This document shows, piece by piece, positions 1 through 10,822 of a DNA stretch of 64,000 nt. Location of the stretch: positions 124,426 to 188,425 of the forward strand of contig RWJK01001731.1 in NCBI GenBank assembly GCA_004335835.1, written 5' to 3'. This DNA is from Scenedesmus sp. ARA3 (Eukaryota; Chlorophyta; Chlorophyceae; Sphaeropleales; Scenedesmaceae). The translations under genes and the position numbers were made by a program. The notes beneath the pieces were generated by a model. That model was given only the letters and a program-made list of their open reading frames with translations. It had not been told where the DNA came from and did not search any database. Positions within the stretch are counted from its first letter, which is position 1; each line of letters starts with the position of its first letter.

Positions 1-154
1 TCTATGCTTGGATTTAGCATCTATTAGGACACTAGAACGCTGGTATTCAGGCATGTCTGCTCATGCTTGCACAGGGCTGCCTTTGCGTGCAGGCTGGCCC
101 CACACAGCTAGCAACACAGTCAGCCTGGTGAAGATCAGGAGCTGCTGCTCCTGA

Positions 155-563
155 ATGTGGCACGGACTAGCAGTGCAGGGGCAGCATGCGGCAACGTGTT
201 GCTCAACAGCACCCAAGTCTCTGCAGGTGCGCTGCATGGCAGGCTCAGGCAGTGCATGGGCGGGCTCTGTGTACTGGTGGATGCTACAGTTCCGGCATGC
301 TGCATGGCTTGCATGGATCAACTGGTGCACCCGCGCAGCACATGCAGCCGCGCATTCATGCTGGCATGTGCTGCTCAGTGCTGTGCTCACCGCTTGATAC
401 GGGCGGAGGCCAGGGCTAGTGGAATGTACGTGACTAACAGCTACGTCTTTGTGCACTACAGGTGACGCGTGGCACTGCTGGCCGTTGCCCACAGCAAAGT
501 GGGCTGCAGCATGGGCAGGGCACGCGCAGCGGCGGCCGCACTGCAGTCAACTGCAGCACACAG
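155..563 (+). other. Possible 5' coding exons of the OPR gene
   Basis: Two stretches could be upstream exons of the large ORF starting at 790. The first is 155-226, opening with ATG (MWHGLAVQ...) and ending CAG|GTGCGC. The second is 462-563, between a CAG acceptor and a CAG|GTGCGC donor. Both are multiples of three (24 and 34 codons) and phase 0, so they join 790 in frame. No conserved domain confirms them. An organelle-targeting presequence is expected here because the main ORF lacks a convincing one. Transcript evidence is needed to accept them. Confidence 0.3.
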
Positions 564-789
564 GTGCGCCATACGTGCTGCATGCTTTGGTGGTGGTGTC
601 GATGCCATCATGGTGTGGTTCTGAAACATGCTGAATGCTGCACTCCACATGTAGAAACGCTGCAGCGTTGCTGCCACACCTTCCCTGCGTTCCCCAGAGA
701 CCACGGTTGCACAAGCAGATAAATGCTGAGGGCTGCTTCACATCATCTGCTGCTTGTCTGCTGCCTTTGCACTGTTGCTGCTGCTGCAG

Positions 790-3087
790 GGCTGTCATGA
801 GGGGCTGGCTCTGTGGCCCTCGCAGCTGCAGCACCAGCAGCAGCAGAATGTTGCAGCAGTTGGGGCAGTCGCTGCTACTACTACAACAGCAGCAGCAGCA
901 GCAGGCCAGCACACGCCGCAGCAACCATTCCCAGCCAGCAGCGGCATGCAGTGCAAGCTGCTGCACGAGCAGCAGCAGCAAGTGACACAGCTGCTGCAGC
1001 AAGTTCGAACACAGCAGCCACACCATTTGCAGCAGCAGCAGCAGCAACAAGCACAGCCTAGTAGCGCGCAGCACATGAGGATGGCAGCGCATGGCAGCAG
1101 CCAGCTGTGCTTGAGCCAAGCAGCTGCAGCAACTGTTGTTCAGCAGTGTGAGGATGTAGGCTACAGCTCTGTGCATGGCAACAAGCTGCAGGAGCAGCTG
1201 TTCACCCAGACAGCTGCTGCACCAACCCTGCTTCAGCAGCTGGACCATAGCAGGCCACAACATGAGGCCATAGCACCGCAGAAGCTGCACAACATGCAGG
1301 TGCAGCAGCAGCACTTCCAGGCACATGACCTGCAGCAGCAGGACATGGACACGCTGCTGCAGCAGCAGCACCAGCAGGAGCAGCAGCTGCCGCAGCTTCT
1401 GCAGCAGCAGGAGCCTTTGAAGCAGCAGCATGAGAAGCCGATGCCAAAAAAACAGCAGTCACAGCAGGCTCACCAGAAGCAGCCGAGGCAGCACAAACAG
1501 AGCCATGCGCAGCGGTTGCAGCAGCAACCATCAGCAGTGCAGACATCAAAAGGGTGGCAGCAGCAGCAGAATGTGAAGCCTTTTCGGCAACAGCCGGGGG
1601 CCCAGCAGCAGGGGCGGCAGCCTGGCGGGCAGCCAGGTCAGCAGCAACCTCGGCAGCAGCGGCAGCTTCCTGTCGTTGAGCACCCTGCGCAGCTTACGGG
1701 CTGGATCAAGCACAGCAGCAGCGTGCAGGAGCTGCAGCAGCTGCACCACGCACACAGCAGCCACTTCAACGCCATCCATCTGTCAGCAGTGCTGGTCAAG
1801 CTCGCAAAACTCGACGAAACAGCATTAAGTAGCAGCAGCAGCAGCAGCAGCAGCAATAGCCGGCACGATGCGCAGCAGCTGGCCTTGCAGCTTGCAGATG
1901 AGCTGCTGCAGCGGCTTGACGAGTGCAGCAGCGCACGCCAGGCAGCCAACGCCAGCTGGGCGCTGGCCACCCTGCAGTGCAGCGTGCCTGCAGGCCTGCT
2001 GCAGTCGGCTGCGCAGCAGCTGTCAGCCAACGGCGGCCAGCTGCTGACTGCCAGCCAGCCCCAAGAGCTCGCCATGCTGGCATGGGGCCTAGCCAAGTTG
2101 CAGCATGATGCCTGCTGCAGCGTGTGGCCGCAGTTGGTGGCAGCAGCGCAGCAGCAGCTGCAAGGGTTCAAGCCGCAGGAGCTGTCCATGCTGATGTGGG
2201 CGCTTGCCAGCCTGCAGCAGCGGCAGCAGCAGCGCTGGCGATCAGGAGCGGCAGCGGAGGCAGGCGGCAGCAGGGGTGGCAGTGGCAGCTACACAGCGCA
2301 ATGGCTGGCTGATGCAGCAGAGCAGCAGCAGCAGGGCGAGCGGCGCGCGGCTCAGGCGCTGAGAGTAAGAGCGCAGTACGGCAGCAGCACCACAAGCAGC
2401 AGCAGTAGCAGTAGCAGCAGCAAGTCGACGCCTGCTGGCGGCAGCAGGCCGAGCGGTGCCGGCGGCAGGCAGCAGGATGCGTTGCAGCAGCGGCTGCAGC
2501 AGTTCTGGCCGGCCGTGTGTGACACCATCAGTGCCCAGCTGCGGCAGGGTGCGCTGCGCTATAAGGCCCAGGAGCTATCCTCACTGCTGTGGAGCTGCGC
2601 AGTGCTGAGCTGCAGGGACGCAGCGCTGCTGCAGCAGCTCGGCAACCAGCTGCAGCAGCAGCTGCTGCAGGGGCGCTGCAACAGCCAGGACGTGAGCAAT
2701 GCGCTGTGGGCGCTCGGCAAGCTGCAGCTGCAGCACCCGCTGCTGCTTGCTGCTGCTGCTGAGACAGCTGGCAGCTGGCTGGCGCAGTGCAGCAACAGCG
2801 AGCTGGGCTTGGTGCTGTATGGTGCTGCTGCCACCAGCAGAGAAGCAGCAGGCAGCCAGGCAGCAGCACAGCTGTGGCTGCTGTGCAGCGATGAGGCGCA
2901 GCGGCGCCTGCTGGCTGCTGGTGATGGCTGGGGCCTGGCGGAGTGCACCACGCTGCTGCAGGCTGTGGCGCTGGCGCTGCAGTCGCCGGCTCGCGTGCGC
3001 AGCAGGCGGCGGCAGCAGCAACAGCAGCAGAGGCAGCAGCTGCAGCGCCAGGCCCAACAGAACACCGGCAGCAGTCCTGCGCAAGCT

Positions 3088-3140
<53 letters not shown>

Positions 3141-4899
3141 ACCAGCGGCTGTACAGGATCAGAGCGCACAGCATGCCAGCCTTGCAGCAGCAGCCACGCA
3201 GAGCAGCAACAGCACCACCACCACCAGCAGCAGCAGCTTCTGCAGTCTGAGCAGCGTCACAGGCAGCTGGGATGCTGACGAGGCAGGCATGGCTGACTCA
3301 GCACGTGAGCTGGCAGCAGCAGTGGACGTGCACCTCACCCGCAGCCGCCTCATCACTTGCAGCAGCAGCATTAAGCATTACCTGGCTTGCCTCCTCAGCT
3401 CCTTTGCAGTTGCGCAGCTGCAGCCGTCGCAGCAGCTGCGCCACGCCATGCTGGCCGCTGCCTGCCGCATCACCGGCAGCTTGAACCGGCAGCAACTGTG
3501 CATGACGGCCTGGGCAGCCGCCAAGCTGGCCCGCCAGCCTGGCGCTGCTGCTGACGAGGCCACATGGCAGCTGATGGAGCTGTTGGAGGCAGCAGCACTG
3601 CACAAGATCCCTGCAATGCAGCCGCAGCAGCTGTCAGTGCTGGCCTGGGCGCACGCGCGGCTGTGGAACCTTGGAGACAGCCTGCTGCTGCACGAGGTGG
3701 CGCGATCTGCTGCGCGCACGCTTCCAAGGTTTGGCCCGCAGGCGCTGTCAAACCTCACGTGGGCGTTTGCGCGCGCACGGCACTACGACGGCGCATTTAC
3801 TGCAGCACTCGGCCGCAGGGCCAGACCCCTGCTTGGGCAGTTCAGCCCTGCTGAACTGGCGAACCTCGCATGGGGGCTGCTGACGCTGCGCTGCCGGCAG
3901 TCTGGCGTGCTCTCTGCGCTGGCGGCACATGCGGCGCAGCACTGCGGCTGCGCCAGCTGGGATGCCAAGGCCTGCAGCAAGATTGCTGTCGCGTACGCCT
4001 CCTGCGGCATGCCGCTGCACCGCTTCAAAGGCATGTTCAGGTCGCTGGCAGATGCTGTGCTAGCCAAGCCTGGCGGGCTGGCTGGCCTGACTGTGCATGA
4101 GCTGTCGCAGCTGGCGCAGGCGTTTGCGGTGGCGCGTGTGCGGCACGAGCCGCTGGCGGGTCACCTGGCGTGTGCGGCGTTGCAGCGTCTGCCCAGCATG
4201 GCGCTGGTTGACGTGGTGCAGCTGGTGTGGGCGCTGGCGTGCCTGAACCACAGGCATGACGGCCTGCTGGCTGCGGTGAGTGCGCGCGTGGCTGCTGATA
4301 TGGGCAGCCAGCAGCAGCAGCAGCCTGAGCCGGGCAGCAGCCACGAACCTTTGCCTGCCAGCAGCAGCAGCAGCAGCGTAGGGCCTGCAAGCCAGTTGGA
4401 TGGTGCAGCTCCCGGCTGGGACGGCAGCAGCAGCAGCATGTTCCAAGGCAAGCTGCGGCCGCAGTACCTGCCGAAGCTGGCGTGGGCGTACAAGGTGCTG
4501 CAGCATGAAGATGCAGGCTGGTACATGGCGGCAGCAGTGCTGGCAGCAGAGCTGACTGGTGAGGATGGCAGCGGCAGCAGCAGCGGTGACGACGGCAGCA
4601 GCAGCAGCAACGGCGGCGGCGGCTACTTTGGCAGTAGTAGAACTGGCGGCGGCAGCAGCAGCGGCGCTGGCGGCAGCAGCAGCAGGTATGGCGGCGTGGT
4701 TCGTACTGCGCCGGCAGCTGGCGCTGTGATGAGGCTGCCGCAGAATGGCAACAGCAGGCACGCGAGCAACAGCCATGGTGTGTTGAGGCCGCGCCGCAGC
4801 AGCGGCACGAGCGGCGGCAGCGTGCCTGCGCTGCTGCAGCGGCCTGTGTACCAGCAGCCAGGCGAGGAGAGTGCTGCAGCAGTGCAGCAGCAGCAGTAG
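790..4899 (+). CDS. OPR-type (octotricopeptide) organelle RNA-binding protein
   Basis: The frame stays open for 1,369 codons after a probable 3' splice site (CTGCTGCAG|GGC at 789/790); the first in-frame ATG is at 946. The first ~300 residues are glutamine-rich low complexity. From about base 1690 comes a helical repeat array. It starts with a segment on the pattern WIKHSSSVQEL...FNAIHLSAVLVKLAKL and continues with many units carrying the OPR signature PQELAMLAWGLAKLQ, PQELSMLMWALASL, AQELSSLLWSCAVL, PQQLSVLAWAHARL and PQALSNLTWAFARA. Chlorophyte OPR proteins are mostly chloroplast or mitochondrial RNA stability and translation factors, each reading a specific transcript; the target cannot be deduced here. 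I see no C-terminal RAP domain. Poly-Q and poly-S tracts separate the repeat blocks. The start is uncertain and probably lies in upstream exons. It converges on DOLPP1. Confidence 0.78.
3088..3136 (+). repeat. (CAG)n coding microsatellite
   Basis: About sixteen pure CAG units in the OPR frame encode a polyglutamine linker between two repeat blocks. It is probably length-variable between strains. Confidence 0.9.
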
Positions 4900-5142
4900 A
4901 CGTCATGAGCGGGTGCATGTCTGCTCAGCAGTAGTGGAGGGGCTTGGGTGGGAGAAGTTTTAGTTAGGGTGTGGTGTTTAGCTAAAGCACCTATAGGTGC
5001 TGCATGTGCGAGTGTGACCAGGGACTGTGGCAGTTGAGCGCCACCGCTCTGCTTCTTCAAGAAGCTCAAAGTTTGAGTGACAGGGAGCCTTGCATGGCAG
5101 GTGGTCTCATGGCCGTCGGGCTCAGCACTGAATTGTTGTATG

Positions 5143-5147
5143 TGTAA
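5143..5147 (+). terminator. TGTAA polyadenylation signal, OPR gene
   Basis: TGTAA is the usual polyadenylation signal of chlorophyte nuclear genes. This is the first one after the OPR stop codon (244 bases). Confidence 0.55.
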
Positions 5148-5570
5148 CTGTCACTTCTGTTGTTACAACTCAAGCGGGTCGGTGGCGGTGCTGCTGTGGT
5201 ATGGCGTCATTGTACCAGTCATCAATTCGCTACGTGCCATTGCAGTTGCCCTTCAGGCGGGCTGGAGGCCCTCCAGCAACACACGGTGTGTAACTATCTC
5301 AAATCAAGCTCGAGGGCTGGGCAACCGCACATTTGGCATGCCAGACTGTAAGTGTGGCCACACACCATGGTATTACATTGTAATGCAAATGCCAGGTACC
5401 CAGTGGGCACCAAAGTCTGCTGTGCAGTTCACAGGCACTACAACCTCGACTGGTACATTGATTCGTACATGGACGCTGGTGACTGCAAACAGACAGACAG
5501 CAACAGCTGACACGAGCCTCGGCACCATGCACATCACATGCCATCGCCACATCCGTACAACTTTGTTCTT

Positions 5571-5575
5571 TTACA
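5571..5575 (-). terminator. TGTAA polyadenylation signal, DOLPP1
   Basis: TTACA on the plus strand, read as TGTAA in the DOLPP1 transcript, about 245 bases after its stop codon. Confidence 0.5.
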
Positions 5576-5819
5576 TCTCATGCAGCCTGAGAAGATTATA
5601 GATGAAAGTGCCTGCTCACACCTGGCCACGTTGATCTGCAGAATCTGAATCGGAACCGGCCACCAACTCCGCTTGCCACAGCAACTGCTACACTACTCAT
5701 ATCTCAGCCGCACAGGGTATTGTCACAGGATCACTTTTGGGCCGGCCGCCATGCGCTCCACGCTGCACCTGCCGCGCAAATACGGTATGAGCTGCGCGTT
5801 GCAGCCATTGCAGTGTCAA

Positions 5820-6479
5820 TCACGCTGACTTGGCCTTGCTGCTGCTGGAGAATGCTGCCGCCTCCACTGCCAGAGGCTCCCCAACGCCCCACGTGTCCTT
5901 CACGCCTAACTGCCGCAGGAGCTGCCAGCGCGACAGCATGTCATACTCAGGTTCCAGCAGCCTCATCACACAAAACCACACCACCCCAAACATGCAGCCC
6001 AGCAGCGCTCCTGCAAGCACTTGCTCGCTGCTGTGGTAGCCCAGGTAGATGCGCGAGGCACCCACGCCCACAGCTGCTGCTGCTACTGCCAGCTGCTCGG
6101 CTGCTGCCATCAGCCTGGTGACTGTGCCGCGCCGCCTCCAGAGCTGCAGCGCGATGCAGCTAGTGATTGCCAGGTAGGCAAACATCATTGAGGTGTGGGA
6201 TGACGGCATGCCATGGGAGTGGCAGAGCTGCAGCATGTCACATGTTGCAGGGCGCGGATGCTTCAGCAGGTGCTTCAGGGCTCTGGCGATGCCTTCTTCC
6301 AGCAGCAGTCCTGCAAGCAGCACGGCCTCGTGCAGCTCGCGGCGCGTGTAGACCTTGGAGAACTGGAAGCACAGCAGCAGCACCGGGCACAGCGATACGT
6401 AGGCCAGCAGCTTGCCTATGGTGTCTCCAGGGAGGTACTGTGCACACAATAGGCTGGTGTGCTTCAAAACGATGTCCAT
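5820..6479 (-). CDS. DOLPP1: Dolichyldiphosphatase (PAP2 family)
   Basis: Single-exon gene of 219 residues. The open frame extends 10 codons further, but the first ATG (6477-6479, context CACCATGGA) is the natural start. The three PAP2 phosphatase motifs are present. They are K-x6-RP in KHLLKHPRP (about residues 69-77), PSSHT (92-96), and SRIYLGYHSSEQV (about 142-154). In the last, Gln replaces the usual Asp after the catalytic His, as in yeast Cax4 and animal DOLPP1. Several hydrophobic segments fit a small ER membrane protein. The family hydrolyses dolichyl pyrophosphate to dolichyl phosphate on the lumenal side, recycling the N-glycosylation carrier. The last ~15 residues are Ser/Ala/Lys-rich and unconserved. 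The gene is divergent from the torsin-like gene. The lack of introns is unusual here. Confidence 0.9.
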   Translation of the reverse strand: MDIVLKHTSLLCAQYLPGDTIGKLLAYVSLCPVLLLCFQFSKVYTRRELHEAVLLAGLLLEEGIARALKHLLKHPRPATCDMLQLCHSHGMPSSHTSMMFAYLAITSCIALQLWRRRGTVTRLMAAAEQLAVAAAAVGVGASRIYLGYHSSEQVLAGALLGCMFGVVWFCVMRLLEPEYDMLSRWQLLRQLGVKDTWGVGEPLAVEAAAFSSSSKAKSA

Positions 6480-6952
6480 GGTGCGATCAACGAGAGGATG
6501 TGGTGACAAACAGCAAAGATGCTAGCTGAGCTGGGATCAGCAGGAATCACCACTGCTGTGTGTTGCTGCTGCTCTTCCTGACGTTGACAGTGACCATACA
6601 GCTAGCGGGACGACTTGACAAACAAGCCACAAGCAGCGCGCGTCAATTAATTGGACGGGGAAAGGGTGCGATGAAAGGGGTTTTCAAATTATCACTGTCA
6701 CCAGGGTTTCACGAAAAGAAGGCGGGATGAGCGTGTTGCGTCAGTCGAAGCACACACCGGATTGATATTTACGCACCATTGTACGCACCGCAACTTTGTA
6801 TAGGACGACCACATAGGTGTGAGTTACCTTGAAGTGGCCACACACACCTGCAGTGACAGCAGACTATAGGTCTTGAAGATCACCCAACGCTGAAGATTCC
6901 ACATTCTGCATATATAGAACTGCAAGCCAACCTCGATTGGTGGTTTGTAGCA

Positions 6953-6985
<33 letters not shown>

Positions 6986-7144
6986 GCAGCAGGAGAGCAA
7001 GGCACAGCAGTAGCAGCAGCAGCAGCAGCAGTAGTAGTTCGCGTCTGCAGACCTGCAGGTGCAGCACCAATACCATAAGCAGAAGCAGCAGCGCAACCGC
7101 CGCAGCGGCAGCAGCACCAGGCAAGGGCGCACGCAGCTGCATGC
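6480..7144. other. Divergent intergenic region, DOLPP1/torsin-like
   Basis: 665 bases between the start codons of two divergent genes. The middle (about 6590-6800) is less GC-rich. A CAG/AGC-rich tract at 6948-7035 probably lies in the 5' UTR of the torsin-like gene. No coding sequence is recognised. Confidence 0.5.
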
Positions 7145-10100
7145 ATGGTGATAGCAGCAGCTGGCGTGGCCCTGCTGGGCGGACTGGTGGCACTGTACCT
7201 GTCAGGTGCGCTGCCAGGGGGGCAGACAGGAAGGCTCAGCCAGCTGCTGGCGCAGCACACTACATTGCTGTGCTGCTGCTGCTGCTGCTTATGCTGCTGG
7301 AAATGCTTTGGCCTTCTGCTGACAAGTTGTCGTGCAAAGACTCACTCCGCGGCCTCACCACCAGATGCGTACGCGCACTAGGCCGTGCATATGCATCATT
7401 TCATACCCACAGCACTGCTACCACCTTTGCTGCTGCGCGCAGGCACCGTGCACTTTGTCGACACAGCCTGCGCCAACTTGGACAGCCTGCTGCCGCAAGA
7501 AGTAATAGGCCAGGAGCTGGCACTATCCCAGCTGGCTGATGCAGTGTGCCACCACCTGAGCCAGCCCCACCCTAAGAAGCCATTAGTAATATCAGTGCAT
7601 GGCCCGCCAGGGGTGGGCAAGACTTACAGCCACCACTGGCTGGCGCGTATCCTGTACAGCAAGGCGCCCTCAGCAGCACTGCAGTGCCCCGGCATGCACT
7701 GCAGGGGCTACAAGGTGGGGGCGGCGCTGACCTTGGCCGTGAGGTATAACCTGGTTGCTGAGTGGTGCAGACTGCGAACAGTTGTTACAATATCCTGCTG
7801 TTCCTTGACATCCCTTACATCCTGCTCATGCTTTATCCCTGTCACATGGGGTGCCACCACCGTTGCACCTGCCCTGCCCTGCCAGGCGGTGTATGGGCTG
7901 GACTACTTGTGTGCATCAAATCAGCAGCCGGCCGCTGAAGGCATCATGTTGCTGTTGACCTGCCGCGCAGGTGGTGTATGGGCTGGACTACCTGCTGCCT
8001 GAGAGCGCGTCCCGCCTGGAGGCGCTGCGGCGCGAGGTGCTGGGCCACCTGGCTGCTGCCCCTGAGTCGCTGCTGGTGGTGGAGGAGTATGACAAGATGG
8101 ACTGCGCGGCACGGGGCCTGTGGCGGCAGCTGCTGCAGCACCCGGAGCGCGCCAACATCACCAGCAACAGGTGTGGTGGTGCGCAGCTAGTTGCACGCTG
8201 CCATGCCATGCGTATGACAGCTTCAGCTGCTGCTGTGTGCCGACACCTAAAAAGCTCAGAACAACTACAACCACAGCTCCGCTCGGCAAATACTCTTATG
8301 CAATGTATGGCTGAACACATTGAAACAAAGTCCAACACTGTTCTGCAAAATCACAGCAACAACGGCGACGTTCTGCGTGTGTGCAGATGCGCTGCTCTAG
8401 CTGTGCTGCTGACGGTCTAGTGGTAACACCTACACAGCTCCATTTGGCAAATACTCTTATGTAATGTATGGCTGAACACATTGAAACAAAGTCCAACACT
8501 GTTCTGCAAAATCACAGCAACAACGGCAACGTTCTGCGTGTGTGCAGATGCGCTGCTCTAGCTGTGGTGCTGACAGTCTAGTGGTAACACCTACACAGCT
8601 CCATTTGGCAAATACTCTTATGTAATGTATGGCTGAACACATTGAAACAAAGTCCAACACTGTCCTGCAAAATCACAGCAACAACGGCAACGTTCTGCAT
8701 GTGTGCAGATGCGCTGCTCTAGCTGTGCTGCTGACGGTCTAGTGGTAACACCTACACAGCTCCATTTGGCAAATACTCTTATGTAATGTATGGCTGAACA
8801 CATTGAAACAAAGTCCAACACTGTCCTGCAAAATCACAGCAACAACGGCGACATTCTGCGTGTGTGCAGATGCGCTGCTCTAGCTGTGCTGCTGACAGTC
8901 TAGTGGTAACACCTACACAGCTCCGTTTCTACTCTTATGTAATGTAAATACTCTTATGTGATGTATGGCTGAACACATTGATACAAAGTCCAACACTGTC
9001 CTGCAAAAGTACAGCAACAACGGCGACGTTCTGCAAGCATGCAGAGGAGCTCTAGATGTGCTGCTGACAGTCAAGGGGCAACACCTACACAGCACAAGCA
9101 ACAACAACCACAGCTCCGCTTGGCGAATACTGTTATAAACTATGAGGCTAGAACACGGTAAAACAAAGTACAATGCTGTCCTGCAAAAGTACAGCAATAA
9201 TTGCGATATGCTCAGCACAGGCTGTGGTGCGCCGTAGTGCATCCTGTGCTGAGTGAGCGCTGTGGCAGCTGTGCGGTGTGTCCCACCCGAGGCGTCCTGT
9301 TTCGCTCTCTCCCTGCGTCAGACCTGTCCCAGCTGTCACGCCGTGTCCCTGTCTATCTGTGCCATTGTGTGTGTCCCAGGGCCATCATCCTGCTGGAGTC
9401 TAACCTGGGCATGGCTGAGCTGGAGGGGCTGCTGAGTCAGCTGGGGGACAGGACACAGGTGAGGCAGCGCTGACGAGGTGGGACACACACCGCCAGCAGC
9501 AGCTGCCCTGGGCGTGCTGTGCACTAAAACACAGTCACAACCACAAGCACCGCCTGGCTGTGGCGCGCAGGAGGTTCGTTGCACAGCTGTATGGCAGGCA
9601 GAGGGTTTGCGCGTGCAGTGCGTTGAAGCTGAGGGAGGGGCTGACCATGAGTGTGGCTCAAGCCCTCACCCGCTGCAGCGCCTCATCACCCTCTCACAGC
9701 TCATCTCACTTCTCTCATCCAAAGCACCCAGCATCACGATGTGTGCATGTCAAACCGCCTTGCACATGACTGCAGGTGACGCAGCAGGCAGCGGAGGCGC
9801 TGCTGCGCGGTGTGGTGTTTGCGCAGTGGCGCGCCGCCGGCTGCGAGAGCTACGAGGACACTGCCAAGCTGCTGAGCATGATTGATGTGTTCCTGCCCTA
9901 CCTGCCGCTGGAGAGGGGCCACATGCCGGGCCTGGTTGGCCTGGCGCTGCGGGGCCGGGCGGCGCTGCTGGCGGTGCGGCGCGTGCTGTTGCAGTGGGAG
10001 CCTGGCGTGGCTGAGTGGCTGGCGGGGCAGGTGCGGCGCGGGGCAGGTTGCTGCAGCTGACCAGCAGTGTTTTTAATCTTTGTCATCATAAAGAGAGCAC

Positions 10101-10822
10101 TTGCAGTGGAATCATAGGTGTGTGGCATTGTAGGCATGGAAGCACCTGGCTGAGAAGGTCCTTGAGTGATTAGATGTTTTGGCTGTTCTTGCGTTGCTGC
10201 ATGGCTGTCTCAGCACCTGCAGGAGTGGCGAGCACTGCAGCGAGGACAGGAACCTTACAGCACCAGCTTCCCTCAATGCTGCTCCCGCTGCCAGCATCGT
10301 CTCACGCCTCTTGCCATTGCCGCCTGCTGCTTGCATGCCGCCGCACCATGCCGTGCCATGCTGCCCAACCCCTTGCCAGCCCAGGTGGAGTATGCTGGCC
10401 CCATCTCACTGCTGCTCTCATGGCTATGTATCACACGCCTCCTGCCGCCGCCGCACGCTGCTTGCGGACTGTGCCACATGCCGCACTGCCATTGGCCTGG
10501 CCAGGTGGAGTATGCCGGCCCCTACCCATTGGATGGCGCCAAGGTCATTGAAGCAGCCATCACGCGCCAGGTGGGCCGCCCGCTGCGGCAGGCTGCGGCA
10601 CTGCCGGGCTGCCAGGCGCGGTGGGGCTGCAGCATCACGCTGAGTGTGGCGGAGGGCGGCGGGCGGCTAGAGCTTGATGTGCGGAACAACACCAAGCCAG
10701 GGGCAGCAGCAGGGGCAGCAGCAGGGGCAGCAGCAGGGGGGCCAGCAGCTGCTGCAGGGCACCCAGCAGGGGCAGCAGGGGCTGCGACAAGGCAGCTTCC
10801 CAGCAGCAGCAAGAAGCTCTGA
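7145..10822 (+). CDS. Torsin-like AAA+ ATPase with N-terminal signal anchor
   Basis: Six exons (7145-7205, 7443-7714, 7971-8170, 9380-9458, 9776-10030, 10505-10822) join in phase to give 394 residues. Exon 1 encodes a hydrophobic segment (VIAAAGVALLGGLVALYL), as expected for an ER signal or anchor. Then come VIGQELALSQL, Walker A GPPGVGKT (about 74-81), Walker B region LLVVEEYDKMD (145-155), a sensor-1 region IILLESNLG (about 180-188) and MIDVFLPYLPLE. The last closely resembles the torsin signature YFVPFLPLE. Torsins are AAA+ proteins of the ER and nuclear envelope lumen. Two features differ from animal torsins: Walker A is canonical (GKT, not GKN) and Walker B has Glu-Glu instead of Asp-Glu. 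The C-terminus ends in a Gly/Ala-rich tail. Introns carry duplicated exon heads and a 161-bp satellite. A ClpB-like relative is the alternative. Confidence 0.8.
7872..7910 (+). repeat. Duplicated splice acceptor and exon-3 head (decoy)
   Basis: CAG followed by GCGGTGTATGGGCTGGACTA nearly repeats the true junction at 7970/7971, 85 bases downstream (CAG|GTGGTGTATGGG...). The 85-base offset is not a multiple of three. Use of this upstream acceptor would shift the frame and end at a stop at 8000-8002. Confidence 0.8.
8240..9205 (+). repeat. 161-bp tandem satellite inside torsin-like intron 3
   Basis: A unit beginning GGCAAATACTCTTATGTAAT and containing ACATTGAAACAAAGTCCAAC repeats with a 161-base period. 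Four near-identical copies start at about 8281, 8442, 8603 and 8764. A rearranged copy starts near 8925 and a diverged copy near 9117. It fills most of the 1.2-kb intron (8171-9379). It encodes nothing recognisable, and the short reverse ORFs in it are products of the periodicity. Confidence 0.95.
10301..10525 (+). repeat. Tandem duplication of the intron 5 end and exon-6 head
   Basis: Two copies of about 105 bases lie 120 bases apart. Each runs from a CTCACGCCTC-like start through a pyrimidine-rich stretch to CCAGGTGGAGTATGC(T/C)GGCCCC. The downstream copy has the true acceptor (10504/10505). The upstream copy has an equivalent acceptor at 10384/10385. Because 120 is divisible by three and the interval is open, the upstream site would add 40 residues in frame. 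Confidence 0.85.

Larger units (their letters stand above)
4900..5819. other. Convergent 3' region between the OPR gene and DOLPP1
   Basis: No coding sequence is recognisable. The stretch holds the 3' UTRs of two converging genes. A TGTAA at 5143-5147 serves the plus-strand gene and a TTACA at 5571-5575 (TGTAA on the minus strand) serves DOLPP1. Each is about 245 bases past its stop codon. Confidence 0.6.

Noticed and set aside
754..789. Start of the OPR protein at 754
   Set aside because: The codon is TTG and the stretch before 790 reads as a pyrimidine-rich 3' splice site, so it is probably intron.
6480..6509. Ten extra N-terminal codons for DOLPP1
   Set aside because: They begin with TTG; the in-frame ATG at 6479 has a good context and leaves all motifs intact.
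8296..8821. Three near-identical 67-residue minus-strand ORFs spaced 161 bases
   Set aside because: They only reflect the 161-bp satellite; there is no start context, domain or conserved substitution pattern.
8240..9205. CRISPR-like regular repeats
   Set aside because: The units are 161 bp, contiguous without unique spacers, and lie in a eukaryotic intron.
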